A DNA stretch of 64,000 nt from Acidiferrobacterales bacterium. GTDB taxonomy: Bacteria; Pseudomonadota; Gammaproteobacteria; Arenicellales; Poriferihabitantaceae. The position numbers were made by a program, and so were the translations under genes. The notes beneath the pieces are model-generated. The model made no database searches. It saw only the letters and a list, made by a program, of their open reading frames with translations, and had not been told where the DNA came from. Of the stretch, positions 1 to 8,889 are shown one piece after another; the stretch's first letter is position 1, and each line of letters opens with the position of its first letter. The stretch spans positions 1 through 64,000 of the forward strand of contig JAHQWE010000075.1 of NCBI GenBank assembly GCA_019633985.1, read 5' to 3'.

Positions 1-378
1 AGTTGGAGAATGATCCCGCACCGTTACCCGCCCTTGCGCAACGTTCTCGAGATCGTACACATCTTCTTTTTTCCCGAAATACACCTCGAAATGGTCGGGA
101 GCCAGTTTCCAGATAGTGAGATCTGATTCGACCGCAAATCCGGGAAGGTTTGAATTACCTCGCAGTGAATAGCAGATTGCACCTGCGCGCATACCGTGCA
201 AATGACGAGGTTGAAATTCCTGCAGTACTTCTATCGCACGTGATCCCGTTATCGCAACCCGTTTTACAAATGAAAAATCAAACAAGACACACGAACGCCT
301 GCACTGTCGTGCTTCCTGGAGCGAATTAGAGTATTCCGGCCGGCCAAACTGCACCAGTCCACTAGCGCTTTTCTCCAT
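1..378 (-). CDS. GcvT-like folate-binding aminomethyltransferase family protein (3' truncated by window edge)
   Basis: The N-terminal 126 codons of a gene that runs off the left edge. The ATG is at 378 and the frame stays open to base 1. The translation has the start of a GCV_T (PF01571-like) domain: a segment FDFSFVKRVAITGSRAIEVL, resembling the family's 'DLSHM..I.V.G.DA..FL' block, then SDLTIWKLAPDHF, resembling 'DDLTV.RL.ED.F'. Family members move one-carbon groups to tetrahydrofolate from glycine, dimethylglycine, sarcosine or similar methylated amines. The gene begins 9 bases after the stop of the TauE-like permease, so the two are probably co-transcribed. The exact subfamily cannot be set from this fragment. 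DmdA was considered, but nothing specific supports it. Confidence 0.72.
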   Translation of the reverse strand, partial: MEKSASGLVQFGRPEYSNSLQEARQCRRSCVLFDFSFVKRVAITGSRAIEVLQEFQPRHLHGMRAGAICYSLRGNSNLPGFAVESDLTIWKLAPDHFEVYFGKKEDVYDLENVAQGRVTVRDHSPT

Positions 379-387
379 ATCTCTGGG

Positions 388-1122
388 TTAAGCGAACAGT
401 CTAATCAGGATAAACATGCCTACCAGGAGCATTAGAATCGCGACTGCCTTCTTTAGCGGTGCAATCGGCAAGACATGTACGATTCTAGCGCCCGCAAAAC
501 TTCCTATCGCTAGTACGGCACCTAGAATCAGCCCGAGTTTGAAGTTAACGTCACCTGCCAAGAAATTCCCAAAGGTCGCGGTGAGAGAAATCGGAATTTG
601 AATCACCTGGGCAAGACCAATGGCGGTTAATAAAGAAACACGTCGCCATATGAGTATGGGAATCAACATGAGCGGCCCTCCCGTGCCCGTTAATGCCGAT
701 CCCGCTCCAGTCACCACACCCGCGAGCAAAAGAAAACCACCTGGTACTTCTGACACTGTCTCAGACTCCTTCTTCCGCTCTACGAGCGCATTCAAACCAG
801 AGAAAATCAACAATGCGGCAATCCCTGCTTCGAGCACAGACGCAGAAAAATATTGTAGAACCCATGCGCCCAAAAAAGCACCAGGTAGCGCGCCAAAGCA
901 GACGACTTTAGCCATCCTCCAATTGATCGACCCATGTTTCCCAAACACCAGTGCCCCGATCAAACCGGTTGCAATGTATCCCACCATGCACGCTGGGATC
1001 GCGGTATGTAAAGGAATTTGCCCAAGAAACTTTAATGCGGGAACGAGTAGCACTCCTCCGATTCCCACCCCACCGATTAAAAGTCCAACGAACAATACAA
1101 TGAGTATCAAAGGTAAGGTCAT
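388..1122 (-). CDS. TauE/SafE family anion permease
   Basis: A 244-aa integral membrane protein of the TauE/SafE (sulfite or sulfoacetate exporter) family. It starts with MTLPLILIVLFVG and the glycine-rich first helix GGVGIGGVLLVPAL, and most of its length is hydrophobic helices (about eight). A second glycine/threonine-rich repeat, TGAGSALTGTGGPLM, begins the C-terminal half, as expected for this two-repeat fold. The frame could extend to a GTG at 1173, but the ATG at 1122 gives the usual N-terminus directly in the first helix. It lies upstream of, and probably in an operon with, the GcvT-like gene, and is divergent from a LysR regulator. The substrate is unknown; organosulfur anions are typical of the family. 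Confidence 0.85.
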   Translation of the reverse strand: MTLPLILIVLFVGLLIGGVGIGGVLLVPALKFLGQIPLHTAIPACMVGYIATGLIGALVFGKHGSINWRMAKVVCFGALPGAFLGAWVLQYFSASVLEAGIAALLIFSGLNALVERKKESETVSEVPGGFLLLAGVVTGAGSALTGTGGPLMLIPILIWRRVSLLTAIGLAQVIQIPISLTATFGNFLAGDVNFKLGLILGAVLAIGSFAGARIVHVLPIAPLKKAVAILMLLVGMFILIRLFA

Positions 1123-1219
1123 AATTGATTTTCTAGTTAAATCCCGACAGTTCGAATCCAGCGTTGACGGCACCGTGATTCAATAATTATCCGTTGATAA
1201 CAATAATGAGTGACTGGTA

Positions 1220-1320
1220 GTGAGAGAGACTCACCTCGCGATGTTCAGGTGAACCGAAGTAGATAAATTTTATTCAGGCTTGGCAATCTTGCCACATCTG
1301 GCAAATATTATTGCAGGCAA
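1220..1320. promoter_or_regulatory. Operator array in the TauE/LysR divergent intergenic region
   Basis: TGGCAA (1281-1286) and TTGCCA (1289-1294) form a perfect inverted repeat with a 2-base centre. A further TGGCAA (1299-1304) makes a second inverted pair with the middle element. TTGCAGGCAA follows at 1311-1320. A separate palindrome, GTGAG-N5-CTCAC, lies at 1220-1234. Inverted half-sites between a LysR gene and its divergent target are the usual position for LysR-type binding sites. Assigning them to this regulator is an inference. Confidence 0.5.
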
Positions 1321-1412
1321 TGCAGACTTAAATAATGGTGTTAGACTGCGCTGGCGATAGGGCGAAATTCTTCATCGTTTCCATGATCAATACATAATAT
1401 TAAAACACTCCA

Positions 1413-2321
1413 ATGTACCTGCGCCAATTTCAATATCTCGTTGCACTCGAACAAGAGCAGCATTTTGGACGCGCTGCTGAAAAGTGTCATGTCTCCCAGC
1501 CTAGTTTATCGAGCTCTTTGAAAAACCTGGAAGATGAACTAGGCATCCCGATCATTCTGCGTCAGCAAAAGTTCCAGGGGTTCACAGAAGAAGGCAAGAT
1601 GGTGGTCAATTGGGCCAAACGCCTGCTTGCCGACCGAGACGCAATGCTCGAAGAACTCGCCATTATGCGCGAAAATCTCAATGGTCGGCTGCGTATTGGC
1701 GCGATCCCGATGAGCTCTCCGCTTTTCCCCACTGTCAGTCAGCTTTTTCAAGAGCGATACCCCTCGGTGCAGTTGAGCATCCAATTTCTTGGGCTTGATC
1801 AGCTTACCCAGGGATTGAGCAACTTTGAGATCGATGTGGCATTTACAGATTTGGAAGATCCATCCCTGGAAAAGTTTGAAACCCTCCCTCTTTACGAAGA
1901 ACCGCTATACCTGCTTCTCCCCGAAAACGACTGGCTCGGAGATGCTCCTACTGCCACCTGGGAGGAAGCTGCGGGCCTGCCTCTTTGCTTGCTGTCTGAG
2001 TCGATGCGTGAAAGAACAACCATGGACAAAGCGTTCGCCAGCGTGAGTGCAATGCCCACCCCCATTCTTGAATCCAATTCCATTTTCCAGCTTGCGTTTC
2101 ATGCGATGGCAGGAGATTTGGCGACGATCGTACCAAAACGTTTCGCCCATCTACCTCACACACGACAAAAGCTGCTTACGACCCCAAGTGTGACTCAAAC
2201 GATGGGATTGGTATGGGTGCAGGGGAACCCCGTATTACCAATGACAAAAGCCACTGTCGAGCTGATGAGAGAAGCGCTGGATTCTGGCCTGTTAAATGAA
2301 TCCTACTTTAATATCGAATAG
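1413..2321 (+). CDS. LysR family transcriptional regulator
   Basis: A 302-aa LysR-type regulator of normal length. Residues 1-60 hold the winged helix-turn-helix: MYLRQFQYLVALEQEQHFGRA, the recognition helix region VSQPSLSSSLKNLEDELG, then a wing. Residues 90-300 form the periplasmic-binding-protein-like effector domain, beginning GRLRIGAIP. It is transcribed away from the TauE/GcvT-like operon, with an inverted-repeat array in between, so it probably controls that operon in response to a substrate of it. The wing sequence IPIILRQQKFQGFT departs from the commoner 'LF.R..R.V.LT' form. The effector is unknown. Confidence 0.9.
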   Translation: MYLRQFQYLVALEQEQHFGRAAEKCHVSQPSLSSSLKNLEDELGIPIILRQQKFQGFTEEGKMVVNWAKRLLADRDAMLEELAIMRENLNGRLRIGAIPMSSPLFPTVSQLFQERYPSVQLSIQFLGLDQLTQGLSNFEIDVAFTDLEDPSLEKFETLPLYEEPLYLLLPENDWLGDAPTATWEEAAGLPLCLLSESMRERTTMDKAFASVSAMPTPILESNSIFQLAFHAMAGDLATIVPKRFAHLPHTRQKLLTTPSVTQTMGLVWVQGNPVLPMTKATVELMREALDSGLLNESYFNIE

Positions 2322-2393
2322 ACTATTTCGAACCAACAACAGCGTGTTGAAAATGCAGATGGTGCGGATGCGCGACTCAAATTTGACGCAAAT

Positions 2394-3524
2394 TTATTGA
2401 GGATAGCCGCGCTGATCTAAAAAAAGCACCCGCCGCTCTTGATCGATCGCGAATTTAAACTGGCCGAGAAAATCCATTCCCAACAGTCCGTCTAAATTCT
2501 CACCGAGTGAGTCGATTTCTGCAGCGTTCAGATCGTGCACTGCAAAATCACCAACACGAAGCGAACGCAATGTCACCAGTTTTGTATCCACCTTGCCATT
2601 CGCGGTTTGCAACGTTGCGCGAGAAGTACTGGCACCCTGTTGGATGTACCTTGCCAAAATATTTTTGTTGATCGAGGTGATAGACGCGCCCGTGTCTACC
2701 AATAATTTCAGGGAGGTCACTTCATTGATAACGGCCTCCACTAGAAACTGCGAACCTGTCCCCACCAATGGAACATCTACGTTCGATGGGGTACTCACAA
2801 TCTGATTGATCTGATGATGGAGCGTCGTTGCTTTTTCACCATATTCTGCATCATAGAGAATGTAGCTGAGCAGATCGAGAGCACGTTGATGCTGACCAAG
2901 GCTACTAATCAAACTGGCTTGTTCATAGCGCCATCTAGGATTCTGTGCGTCAACATCAATCAGTAATTGGTAGAGTGAAATTAGTCCCTCTGGTTCGTTG
3001 TTGTCGCGAAACATGCGGGAAGTCATACGTATAAGAGACTCTACTTTTCCCACGAATAATGCCAGTCCATCAAAGTCGAATTGGTAGTCCTTTAGATTTT
3101 CTAACTCCGCAATCGCCGGCATAAACTGACGATCGCTTACCAGAATATCGACGAGTATGAGGCCTGCATCAAGGTCATCAGGGTATTCTGTTAACCAACG
3201 CTTGAGATGAGAAATGACTTCTGACTTTGGATTAGCACTTCGGGCGAAAGCGAGAAGGCTATTCCTGCAAGTGAGGTAGTAGTCGCCATCGTCCAAGCAT
3301 TTTTCCTGGTCCGCTTTCCAAACAGATTCGGGCGCAATGGCAGGAACGCTCGTGGTGCTCTCACCCCTGGAAGGGTTAGTCATATCCTGGTGCGAGATAT
3401 CAGTATGGTTCGCCACCTCATTTGACGAATGAAGGGTGGTTATCTGGCTATCATCCTGTATCCACACCCAGTGGAAGATCCAGCCCAGGACAATACCGAT
3501 AAGTAAGGTCAATGCCGTTCTCAA
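2394..3524 (-). CDS. Membrane-anchored retropepsin-like aspartic protease
   Basis: A 376-aa protein with one N-terminal membrane anchor (about residues 5-22), a helical TPR-like middle (about 75-240) and a C-terminal clan AA aspartic protease domain (about 255-370). The catalytic motif is LLVDTGASIT, with DTGA at residues 277-280, followed by a typical LDGLLGMDFLG flap/core block. Bacterial retropepsin-like domains of this type form dimers to build the active site. The fusion to a TPR-like region suggests a protein-processing or scaffolding role at the membrane, probably with a periplasmic catalytic part. The start codon is TTG with only a weak SD. It is not obviously in an operon with the glycosyltransferase gene upstream. 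Confidence 0.82.
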   Translation of the reverse strand: MRTALTLLIGIVLGWIFHWVWIQDDSQITTLHSSNEVANHTDISHQDMTNPSRGESTTSVPAIAPESVWKADQEKCLDDGDYYLTCRNSLLAFARSANPKSEVISHLKRWLTEYPDDLDAGLILVDILVSDRQFMPAIAELENLKDYQFDFDGLALFVGKVESLIRMTSRMFRDNNEPEGLISLYQLLIDVDAQNPRWRYEQASLISSLGQHQRALDLLSYILYDAEYGEKATTLHHQINQIVSTPSNVDVPLVGTGSQFLVEAVINEVTSLKLLVDTGASITSINKNILARYIQQGASTSRATLQTANGKVDTKLVTLRSLRVGDFAVHDLNAAEIDSLGENLDGLLGMDFLGQFKFAIDQERRVLFLDQRGYPQ

Positions 3525-3750
3525 TTTAATACCGCATCATGTTGCCCGAATAATCTCTGCGAACTAGTGAGACACTGTAAAGACTACAACATCCGAATCA
3601 ACAACGCGAATATCGAATCGCTTCATCGATTCAGTGATGAAAGTAAATCACGCCGGTGGGTTACGACCCAGACCTACCCACAAAATTACCATTGCTCGCA
3701 ATCTGCTCCGCAAAAAATGCAAAGCAAGTTGTTTTAGGTTTTTCGTAGAG

Positions 3751-4572
3751 TTAATACCTTGGGCGGGCAATATAGGCATTGATTGCTCGATCAAGCTCTT
3801 GAGGATCTTTACAGCCGGTGATGGATGACCATTTAACAAAGAAACGTTTCTGGTCGGTTTGCAGAATCTTCCGCATCGGGGTCTGGCTATCGACACGGGT
3901 TTTATTAGAAGCTCCCAAGTGATGAAGAACAACAGATTTGGGCTCATACCAAACACTAAATCCCGCCATCCTTATGCGGAAACAATAGTCCGAATCAGAG
4001 CAGATCATCAGAAACTGCTCATCCAGAAGTCCGATTAGCGGCACCACCCTGGTATCGAAAATCACAGACGAAAACGGACCCCAGTTTTCACGCGTTGCGT
4101 TGACAAGATCCCCTTTGGATACCCGACCCATTTTGCACCGACCGGACGGAAATGAGCGTCCAGAACCGCCCCAAAAAATCTGGTCTGGATCATCCATCCT
4201 CAAGTTTTTTCCACCAACCAAACCGCAGTCTGGAGACAGGTGAAACCGAGTAAGCGAGCTTTCCAGGTAGTCTGCATCCGGTACGGTATCATTGTTCAGT
4301 ATCCAGATATAGTGGGCGCCTTTTTCAATCGCCTTCTGGATACCCACATTGACCCCGCGAGTAAACATCCTGTTCTGTTCGTTGTTATTGACGATAACCG
4401 TATTTTCTTCACCTATGCCGGGGTTCTGGTAAAGACCTTTTAGACATTGATCGAGCATATCATCGCTGCCATAGTGCGGGATCACGACAAAGGTGTTCTT
4501 GGTTTCAGGATGCAACGATTTTGGGTATTTAAGAGTGACTTCCATTGTGCAAGAGCAGCCAGCTAAATTCAA
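3751..4572 (-). CDS. Glycosyltransferase family 2 (rhamnosyltransferase-like)
   Basis: About 273 aa with a GT-A fold of family GT2. It has a nucleotide-binding start (NTFVVIPHYGSDDMLDQCLKGL), the divalent-metal motif region WILNNDTVPD, and a later acceptor-side segment DEQFLMICSDSDYCFRIRMAG typical of WbbL-like rhamnosyltransferases. It probably adds one sugar to a lipopolysaccharide or capsule chain on the cytoplasmic face. Two starts compete: TTG at 4572, preceded by a GAGGGG SD about 5 bases away, and ATG at 4545 without a visible SD. It neighbours an FkbM-like gene and a methyltransferase-glycosyltransferase fusion, so a surface-glycan role fits. The sugar and acceptor are unknown. Confidence 0.85.
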   Translation of the reverse strand: MNLAGCSCTMEVTLKYPKSLHPETKNTFVVIPHYGSDDMLDQCLKGLYQNPGIGEENTVIVNNNEQNRMFTRGVNVGIQKAIEKGAHYIWILNNDTVPDADYLESSLTRFHLSPDCGLVGGKNLRMDDPDQIFWGGSGRSFPSGRCKMGRVSKGDLVNATRENWGPFSSVIFDTRVVPLIGLLDEQFLMICSDSDYCFRIRMAGFSVWYEPKSVVLHHLGASNKTRVDSQTPMRKILQTDQKRFFVKWSSITGCKDPQELDRAINAYIARPRY

Positions 4573-4656
4573 TCCCGCCCCTCTTACGGCAATCTGTAAC
4601 AGCCCTAGCTATTTGTTAGACTTCAAACTAAAGCAGGTCAATCTGAGAAAAAGTCG

Positions 4657-5520
4657 ATGAATGAAGAAAACAACCAGGCAATCGTGGAAAAAATAGAGAG
4701 AGTTGCCAACAAGATTGTTAACTTAAATGGCATCACTCGGTTTAACTATCTGGTAGCACTCGAAGCAACCTATCGTGAATACCTGGATAACCAACGTAAC
4801 CAGGAAGACAAGCGGCTTTTGCGACATGGATTCAAGGCATGGTCGCAAAATGACGAGGACGGCATCCTTGAGGAAATATTCCGCCGCGTTGGCACCGAGT
4901 CAAAAACCTTTATTGAATTTGGGGTAGAGGACGGTCTCGAATGCAATACGCTATACCTAACTCTCTCCGGCTGGAAAGGGCTTTGGATGGACGGATCACC
5001 GCGTCATTTGAAGTCTATCAATAGCACTTTCCGACACATGATTGAGGCGGGTCAACTCGCTGCGGTCCAAGCTATGATCAATGCGGAAAATATTAACGAG
5101 CTGATCTCAACTCATACCAATGGCGAAATTGATCTTCTGAGCATCGATATTGACCGTAATGACTATTGGGTTTGGAAAGCAATCTCAGGAATCTCTCCGA
5201 GAGTTGTCGTCGTTGAGTACAATGCCACTATTCGCCCCCCGATTTCGGTCACCGTCAAATATGATGCTAGCGCTAGATGGAATGGCAGTAACTATTTTGG
5301 TGCCAGCCTGAGCGCATTCGAAAAACTTGGAAAGGAAAAAGGATACTCCCTCGTGGGCTGCTCTTATTCCGGTTCAAACGCATTCTTTGTGCGCGACGAT
5401 CTAATTGCAGATCGCTTCTGCGCACCCTTCACTGCAGAAAACCATTACGAACCACCCCGATATCATGTTTGGCTCCCAGGAGGACACAAACGTGGGTTCG
5501 GTGAGTTTGAGCCTGTGTAA
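4657..5520 (+). CDS. FkbM-like SAM methyltransferase-fold protein
   Basis: A 287-aa cytoplasmic protein with a Rossmann-type block KTFIEFGVEDGLECNTLYL at about residues 87-105, then GWKGLWMDGS, and a later acidic strand DLLSIDIDRNDYWVW. This layout is typical of FkbM-like and related methyltransferases found in glycan-synthesis loci. The first 60 residues are helical and charged. The likely role is O-methylation of a sugar or another small acceptor, but the acceptor is unknown. It is divergent from the GT2 gene and convergent with the methyltransferase-glycosyltransferase fusion. The SD (GAGAAA) is weak. Confidence 0.65.
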   Translation: MNEENNQAIVEKIERVANKIVNLNGITRFNYLVALEATYREYLDNQRNQEDKRLLRHGFKAWSQNDEDGILEEIFRRVGTESKTFIEFGVEDGLECNTLYLTLSGWKGLWMDGSPRHLKSINSTFRHMIEAGQLAAVQAMINAENINELISTHTNGEIDLLSIDIDRNDYWVWKAISGISPRVVVVEYNATIRPPISVTVKYDASARWNGSNYFGASLSAFEKLGKEKGYSLVGCSYSGSNAFFVRDDLIADRFCAPFTAENHYEPPRYHVWLPGGHKRGFGEFEPV

Positions 5521-5607
5521 ATCTGTCATTTCTACTTCCGATGCATGTTTATTTACTAACCACCTGCTTCCGCTCATGCGCTTCTATCCGTGTCCTTGAA
5601 TACCTGA

Positions 5608-6954
5608 TCAATTGGAACCACCAGTTTTTACACAAAGATCGATTAGCGCCGGTGTTGAGCTCCATTTCTTTTCGAATACAGATTTTGACTCGTGGAATCC
5701 GAAGGGCGGATGCGTTGCGGTGACTTGAGAGTTATGAAAACACGGCGCATAACCGACATAGTTTTTCCCATTTCTTGCGCTGTTTTGCAAACAGATATCG
5801 GCACCGAAAAAATGGAATCCCAGCTGTGGGTCAAATCGTAAGCCACAGTCTCGAGGCATCGCAATCAACAGATCGTCCAGGGTTTCGACAGGTGACGGCC
5901 TTGCTGCTGACATCGAACTCAGAGTCGTGTCCCGGTCAATTACTGCGCCGTTTAGTATCGCGCGCCCACTTGAGGCGCGCAAAGCACCCAGGCAGCCCAT
6001 TGTCCAGGGCATGCCAAGCTGACTCACCTGGTTCACCTGATCCTGAAACATCATGTCCCAGTTGTGAGGCAAATAAACATCATCGCGAAGAAAAACCACG
6101 ACGGCATTTTCAGCCTCCTGCAGCCCCTGGTTGTATCCCTCAGCGGCAGATTTCGCCTTATCTTTGATAATGATTTGATGCGGATGCCCAGGCTGAAAAA
6201 TTGGTGATGCCCGTACGTTAGTATTCAATACATCTCTGTCATTCGTGCAAATCACAAAGGTAAGTGGATTGAACGACTTTTGCTCAAGCTCTGCATCAAA
6301 CCTGGTCAGCATAGGTGAGGCTTCGAACAAAAACTGAAACGTTCTCAAATTTTCCTCATTCAGCTCGCTGTATTCAAGTTGCTTGATACAGTTAGCCAAC
6401 ATGGCTGAGACCGCGTTGCTTTCGTTGACAAGCCGACCCCTTTTCTTCGGCATCATACCAGCATCCAAAAATAGCTTCATGATGCTCGCCATGGTCATAA
6501 ACCGGATATGAGTTCGATCCAGAAGACCAACATCCCGATACTGAAAATCTCCACGAAGCAGCATCTGCAGAATCGAATAATGTTGCATATTGGGAACGCA
6601 GGTATAGATCTTTCCATTGTCAGAAAGCATTTCTCGCGCTGTCCTAAGCGCTTTTTCAGGATAGTACAAATGCTCCAAAACATCCCCGAATACGATGGCG
6701 TCAAAGCAATTCGATAGCTTTCCCTTGATATTATCTTTTTCTATATTGAGGATATGTACCTCATCCAAGCGATTTTTGGCTTCTGCAGCGCTTTCGGTAT
6801 TCATCTCCAGGCCAACTACATATGCATCCGGATTCCGGATCTTTATCGCCTCTCCGAGCAATCCTGTATCACATCCGATGTCCAGAACCAGTTGCGCATT
6901 CTCGGGGATTCTTTTTAACAGTGGCTCGTTAATGGAATTGTAGTTTAGGGACAT
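5608..6954 (-). CDS. Bifunctional methyltransferase - StrF-type glycosyltransferase fusion
   Basis: A 448-aa two-domain protein. Residues 10-190 are a class I SAM methyltransferase: motif I VLDIGCDTGLLGEAI at 23-37, acidic residue in VVGLEMN, and FGDVLEHLYYPEKAL. Residues 228-440 resemble the StrF glycosyltransferase-like domain (PF13712): LTFVICTNDR, then QIIIKDKAKSAAEGYNQGL, and the metal-type motif FLRDDVYLP at 288-296. A linker of about 40 residues joins them. The fusion suggests linked methylation and glycosylation of one glycan, or capping of a chain end. It is convergent with the FkbM-like gene. There is no frameshift and the ATG start is clear. Confidence 0.78.
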   Translation of the reverse strand: MSLNYNSINEPLLKRIPENAQLVLDIGCDTGLLGEAIKIRNPDAYVVGLEMNTESAAEAKNRLDEVHILNIEKDNIKGKLSNCFDAIVFGDVLEHLYYPEKALRTAREMLSDNGKIYTCVPNMQHYSILQMLLRGDFQYRDVGLLDRTHIRFMTMASIMKLFLDAGMMPKKRGRLVNESNAVSAMLANCIKQLEYSELNEENLRTFQFLFEASPMLTRFDAELEQKSFNPLTFVICTNDRDVLNTNVRASPIFQPGHPHQIIIKDKAKSAAEGYNQGLQEAENAVVVFLRDDVYLPHNWDMMFQDQVNQVSQLGMPWTMGCLGALRASSGRAILNGAVIDRDTTLSSMSAARPSPVETLDDLLIAMPRDCGLRFDPQLGFHFFGADICLQNSARNGKNYVGYAPCFHNSQVTATHPPFGFHESKSVFEKKWSSTPALIDLCVKTGGSN

Positions 6955-7092
6955 GAACAGGTTTGCAAATAGTCTTACGCTTCAAGCGCAGTTATATCAC
7001 AACACTTCAGTTGCGAATTCTGACTGAGTCTGAGCCTAAAAGGCGGCAATCACCGCATAACATTGGTATTCACGTCAGCCAGCCAAGGATAA

Positions 7093-8514
7093 TTAAACAA
7101 TCTTTCCAGGGTTCAAAATATTTGCAGGATCCAATGTTTGCTTGAACAATCGCATCATTTCCACCTCCTGAGAATTTCTAGAAAGAGCCATATAGTTTTT
7201 CTTCTCCAGACCGATTCCATGCTCTGCCGAGATCGAACCGTGCAATTTCCCTAACGGTTGGTAAATGATTTCGTTGCAAATACGATAGTCCTCTGTATGG
7301 GCATGCCGGTTTTTCTTGATCCTGGTTGAACCAAGGTTTGACGGTTTCGGCGCTACTATGAGATGCAAATTTCCATCAGCAAGATGTCCGTATACATAAA
7401 ATGCTACTTCAGGCCAGCGATCTATCAGTGCTTTCCGCACTCCGTCCAAATACCCGGGCATTGCATTAATTGGCAAACTGACATCATAGATATACTTTGG
7501 ATCATGACTGAGAACAATGTCGACATTTTCTCTGATTCTCCAGATGCTAGCCCTACCTCTCTCCGACTGCGGTACCACTGCATCCTCAACCACCCGCTCT
7601 TCAAGCGCGCTTCCAAGCACTGATTCAAACAGTTCTCTGTCGGACTCTTCATTGCCTCCTTGGGATTCCAAAATAGCGTAGAACGGATAGTGTGGAGGTA
7701 GAGGAGGACGTATCGTACCTTCAATATTCGTATTTGTCCCTAGACAGTAGAATTCGTTCCACATCACTTCATAAGCATTAAGTTGGCCGTTTAGCCCATG
7801 GGACATGATCTCCAGCGTTCGAGTCACCTGATCAAAGTGCTGAAAGGCCAGTATCGCCGTATTGATACAAGGCGTACTTGGTCGCAAACGTAGCACCGCT
7901 TTGGTTACTACTCCCAACGTCCCTTCACTGCCGATAAAAAGCTGCTTTAAGTCATAGCCCGCATTATTTTTTAATATCTCGTTCATCGAGCTCATCACAG
8001 TGCCATTTGCGAGCACTACCTCCAGGCCCAAAATCTGTTCTCGTGTCATTCCGTAACGAAGAACTGAAAGGCCGCCAGCATTGGTTGCGATATTTCCGCC
8101 AATAGTGCAAGACCCTCTTGCCCCAAGGTCGACCCCATATTGCAAGCCGGCTTTCTCTGCAGCATTTTGAATCGCCGCCAAGATGCAACCTGCTTCCACA
8201 GAGACCGTTTGACCGATCTTGTCTATGGATTCAATTCGATTCATCCTGACCATCGACAGAATAATATCCTGCGGCGTACTATGATCTCCGTCTGCCAATC
8301 CTGTGACACCTCCGTGGGTGACCACTGATTGTCCTGCTGCATAGCAGGCCTTCAATATCGCACTTACCTCTTCAGTGTTTTCCGGTTTAACAATCGCCAT
8401 GCCCTGTAATGGGGATGGATCCCAATGACTCTTTGGGTTTCGAGTAACTTCTTCCCCAGTGAGTACATTGGGAGAACCAACAATTGTCGCAAGTGAGGAA
8501 ATTAATTGGGACAT
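7093..8514 (-). CDS. FAD-linked D-2-hydroxyacid oxidase/dehydrogenase (GlcD/D-lactate dehydrogenase family)
   Basis: A 473-aa flavoenzyme of the FAD_binding_4 plus FAD-oxidase_C type, full length for the family. The FAD-binding part includes VVTHGGVTGLADGDHS (about residues 64-79) and TIGGNIATNAGG (137-148). The C-terminal half carries GHLADGNLHLIV and ISAEHGIGLEKKNYM, which hold the metal/substrate histidines of the D-lactate, glycolate and D-2-hydroxyglutarate oxidases. It oxidises a D-2-hydroxyacid to the 2-oxoacid and passes electrons to the membrane pool or another acceptor. It stands alone, with a perfect CRP-type palindrome 204 bases upstream of the ATG. The substrate is not decidable from sequence. 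Confidence 0.9.
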   Translation of the reverse strand: MSQLISSLATIVGSPNVLTGEEVTRNPKSHWDPSPLQGMAIVKPENTEEVSAILKACYAAGQSVVTHGGVTGLADGDHSTPQDIILSMVRMNRIESIDKIGQTVSVEAGCILAAIQNAAEKAGLQYGVDLGARGSCTIGGNIATNAGGLSVLRYGMTREQILGLEVVLANGTVMSSMNEILKNNAGYDLKQLFIGSEGTLGVVTKAVLRLRPSTPCINTAILAFQHFDQVTRTLEIMSHGLNGQLNAYEVMWNEFYCLGTNTNIEGTIRPPLPPHYPFYAILESQGGNEESDRELFESVLGSALEERVVEDAVVPQSERGRASIWRIRENVDIVLSHDPKYIYDVSLPINAMPGYLDGVRKALIDRWPEVAFYVYGHLADGNLHLIVAPKPSNLGSTRIKKNRHAHTEDYRICNEIIYQPLGKLHGSISAEHGIGLEKKNYMALSRNSQEVEMMRLFKQTLDPANILNPGKIV

Positions 8515-8717
8515 GACCTGATAGTGCTTAGACTATTACTATTCGGAGGCGCCAGTATATTGGGATCGCTACGAGACTGGAACCGGATGCTGTCGCTAAG
8601 CAGCACATACACTCCTAAAATGTCTCATATTTCCGACATTCGCGCGGCGATCCGAATCGAACTTTACCTATACGAACCGCTCCATCAACAAAAAGATGAA
8701 TTCACGAAAATTTGTCA

Positions 8718-8739
8718 AACTGTGAACCGGATCACAGTT
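8718..8739. promoter_or_regulatory. CRP/Vfr-type binding site
   Basis: The arms AACTGTGA (8718-8725) and TCACAGTT (8732-8739) are exact reverse complements around the spacer ACCGGA. This matches the TGTGA-N6-TCACA consensus completely. The site is in the 375-base gene-free stretch 8515-8889, upstream of the D-2-hydroxyacid oxidase gene. That gap otherwise shows no convincing ORF. Confidence 0.7.
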
Positions 8740-8889
8740 ATTACATACCGTGGTAGGTAAACTTACATCATCTAGCGTGTTTCAAGCAGGATTCTCCAGA
8801 AAGGAATCTGGTAAACAAGGACGTTCAAATTTCGCAGGGAGCGAACGGCTGACAATATTTCGATTTGCGGAATCTTACTAACCATCTTC

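Noticed and set aside
1-378. Assignment of the left-edge gene as DMSP demethylase DmdA
   Set aside because: Only general GcvT-family features are visible in the fragment. The DMSP theme elsewhere is not enough to name it.
1281-1313. TGGCAA…TTGC element as a σ54 promoter
   Set aside because: GG and GC are 11 bases apart rather than 10, and the bases fit a palindromic operator better.
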